Made by a program: the position numbers and the translations under genes. Shown one piece after another: positions 5,975-6,158 of a stretch of 6,158 nt of DNA. The notes under the pieces are model-generated. The model had not been told where the DNA came from. It was given only the letters and a program-made list of their open reading frames with translations, and ran no database searches. The DNA comes from an uncultured Gemella sp. (GTDB lineage: Bacteria; Bacillota; Bacilli; Staphylococcales; Gemellaceae), in the NCBI GenBank assembly GCA_947254465.1, contig CAMYEU010000107.1, positions 1 to 6,158 on the forward strand, written 5' to 3'. Each line of letters opens with the position of its first letter. The stretch's first letter is position 1.

Positions 5975-6158
5975 TTAAAATAAACTTAATAATATTATTA
6001 AACATGGTGCTGATAGAATAACAGAATCAAATCTGTCAAAAATTCCACCATGGCCTGGTAATAAATTACTACTATCTTTTACTTGATATTCTCTCTTATA
6101 CGCTGATTCAATTAAATCACCAAATTGACCAACGACACTAACTACCAATGTAATAGCA
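5975..6158 (-). CDS. cdsA: Phosphatidate cytidylyltransferase (CDP-diglyceride synthase), C-terminal 60 residues
   Basis: Only the 3' end is in the window; the gene continues beyond base 6158. The reading frame ends with TAA at 5977-5975. The visible peptide carries the CdsA signature in order: GDLIESAYKR, then KDSSNLLPGHGG, then FDRFDSV, followed by a hydrophobic C-terminal tail. The conserved KD, HGG and DR.D residues that form the metal and nucleotide site are all present. CdsA is a membrane enzyme that makes CDP-diacylglycerol from phosphatidic acid and CTP, the entry point to phosphatidylglycerol and cardiolipin. The cdsA-rseP pair is common in Bacilli, usually after uppS. In B. subtilis dxr lies between them; here, as in S. 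aureus, it does not. Confidence 0.95.
   Translation of the reverse strand, partial: AITLVVSVVGQFGDLIESAYKREYQVKDSSNLLPGHGGIFDRFDSVILSAPCLIILLSLF

Overview
The window is AT-rich, low-GC Firmicutes (Bacilli) chromosome. All real genes lie on the minus strand and read from right to left. The order is cdsA (3' end only), rseP, a 359-base intergenic region, sbcD, sbcC, and the first 25 codons of a probable addB. Protein style and gene content fit a member of the Bacillales; a Gemella-like organism is plausible, but the genus cannot be proved from this window.

Right part (about 4573-6158): the end of cdsA (phosphatidate cytidylyltransferase) is followed after 20 bases by rseP, an intact intramembrane site-2 protease with HExxH, a PDZ domain and an NxxPxPxLDGG motif. 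The pair looks like one transcription unit and ends at a strong hairpin terminator just after the rseP stop, with a second overlapping terminator behind it. No dxr lies between cdsA and rseP.

Middle (4303-4661): this is the only long non-coding stretch. On the minus strand it holds the rseP terminators, a promoter-like module, a short inverted repeat at the predicted transcription start, a small hairpin followed by a T run, and then a second near-copy of the promoter-like module just before sbcD. The arrangement could encode a short transcript or act as an attenuated leader.

Left part (45-4302): sbcD and sbcC overlap by 14 bases and encode the Mre11/Rad50-type nuclease complex. Sequence motifs show that both are intact. 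An ORF with an AddB-like N-terminal P-loop follows, so this is a DNA double-strand break processing cluster like the addAB-sbcDC neighbourhood of other Bacilli, though in a different order from B. subtilis.

Bases 1-44 are not genomic. They match the Illumina Nextera i5 adapter, including an index and the 19-base transposon mosaic end. The addB ORF is therefore cut by a library artefact and runs open through the adapter, giving a spurious protein tail. I found no convincing novel system; the most interesting biology is the intergenic region before sbcD.
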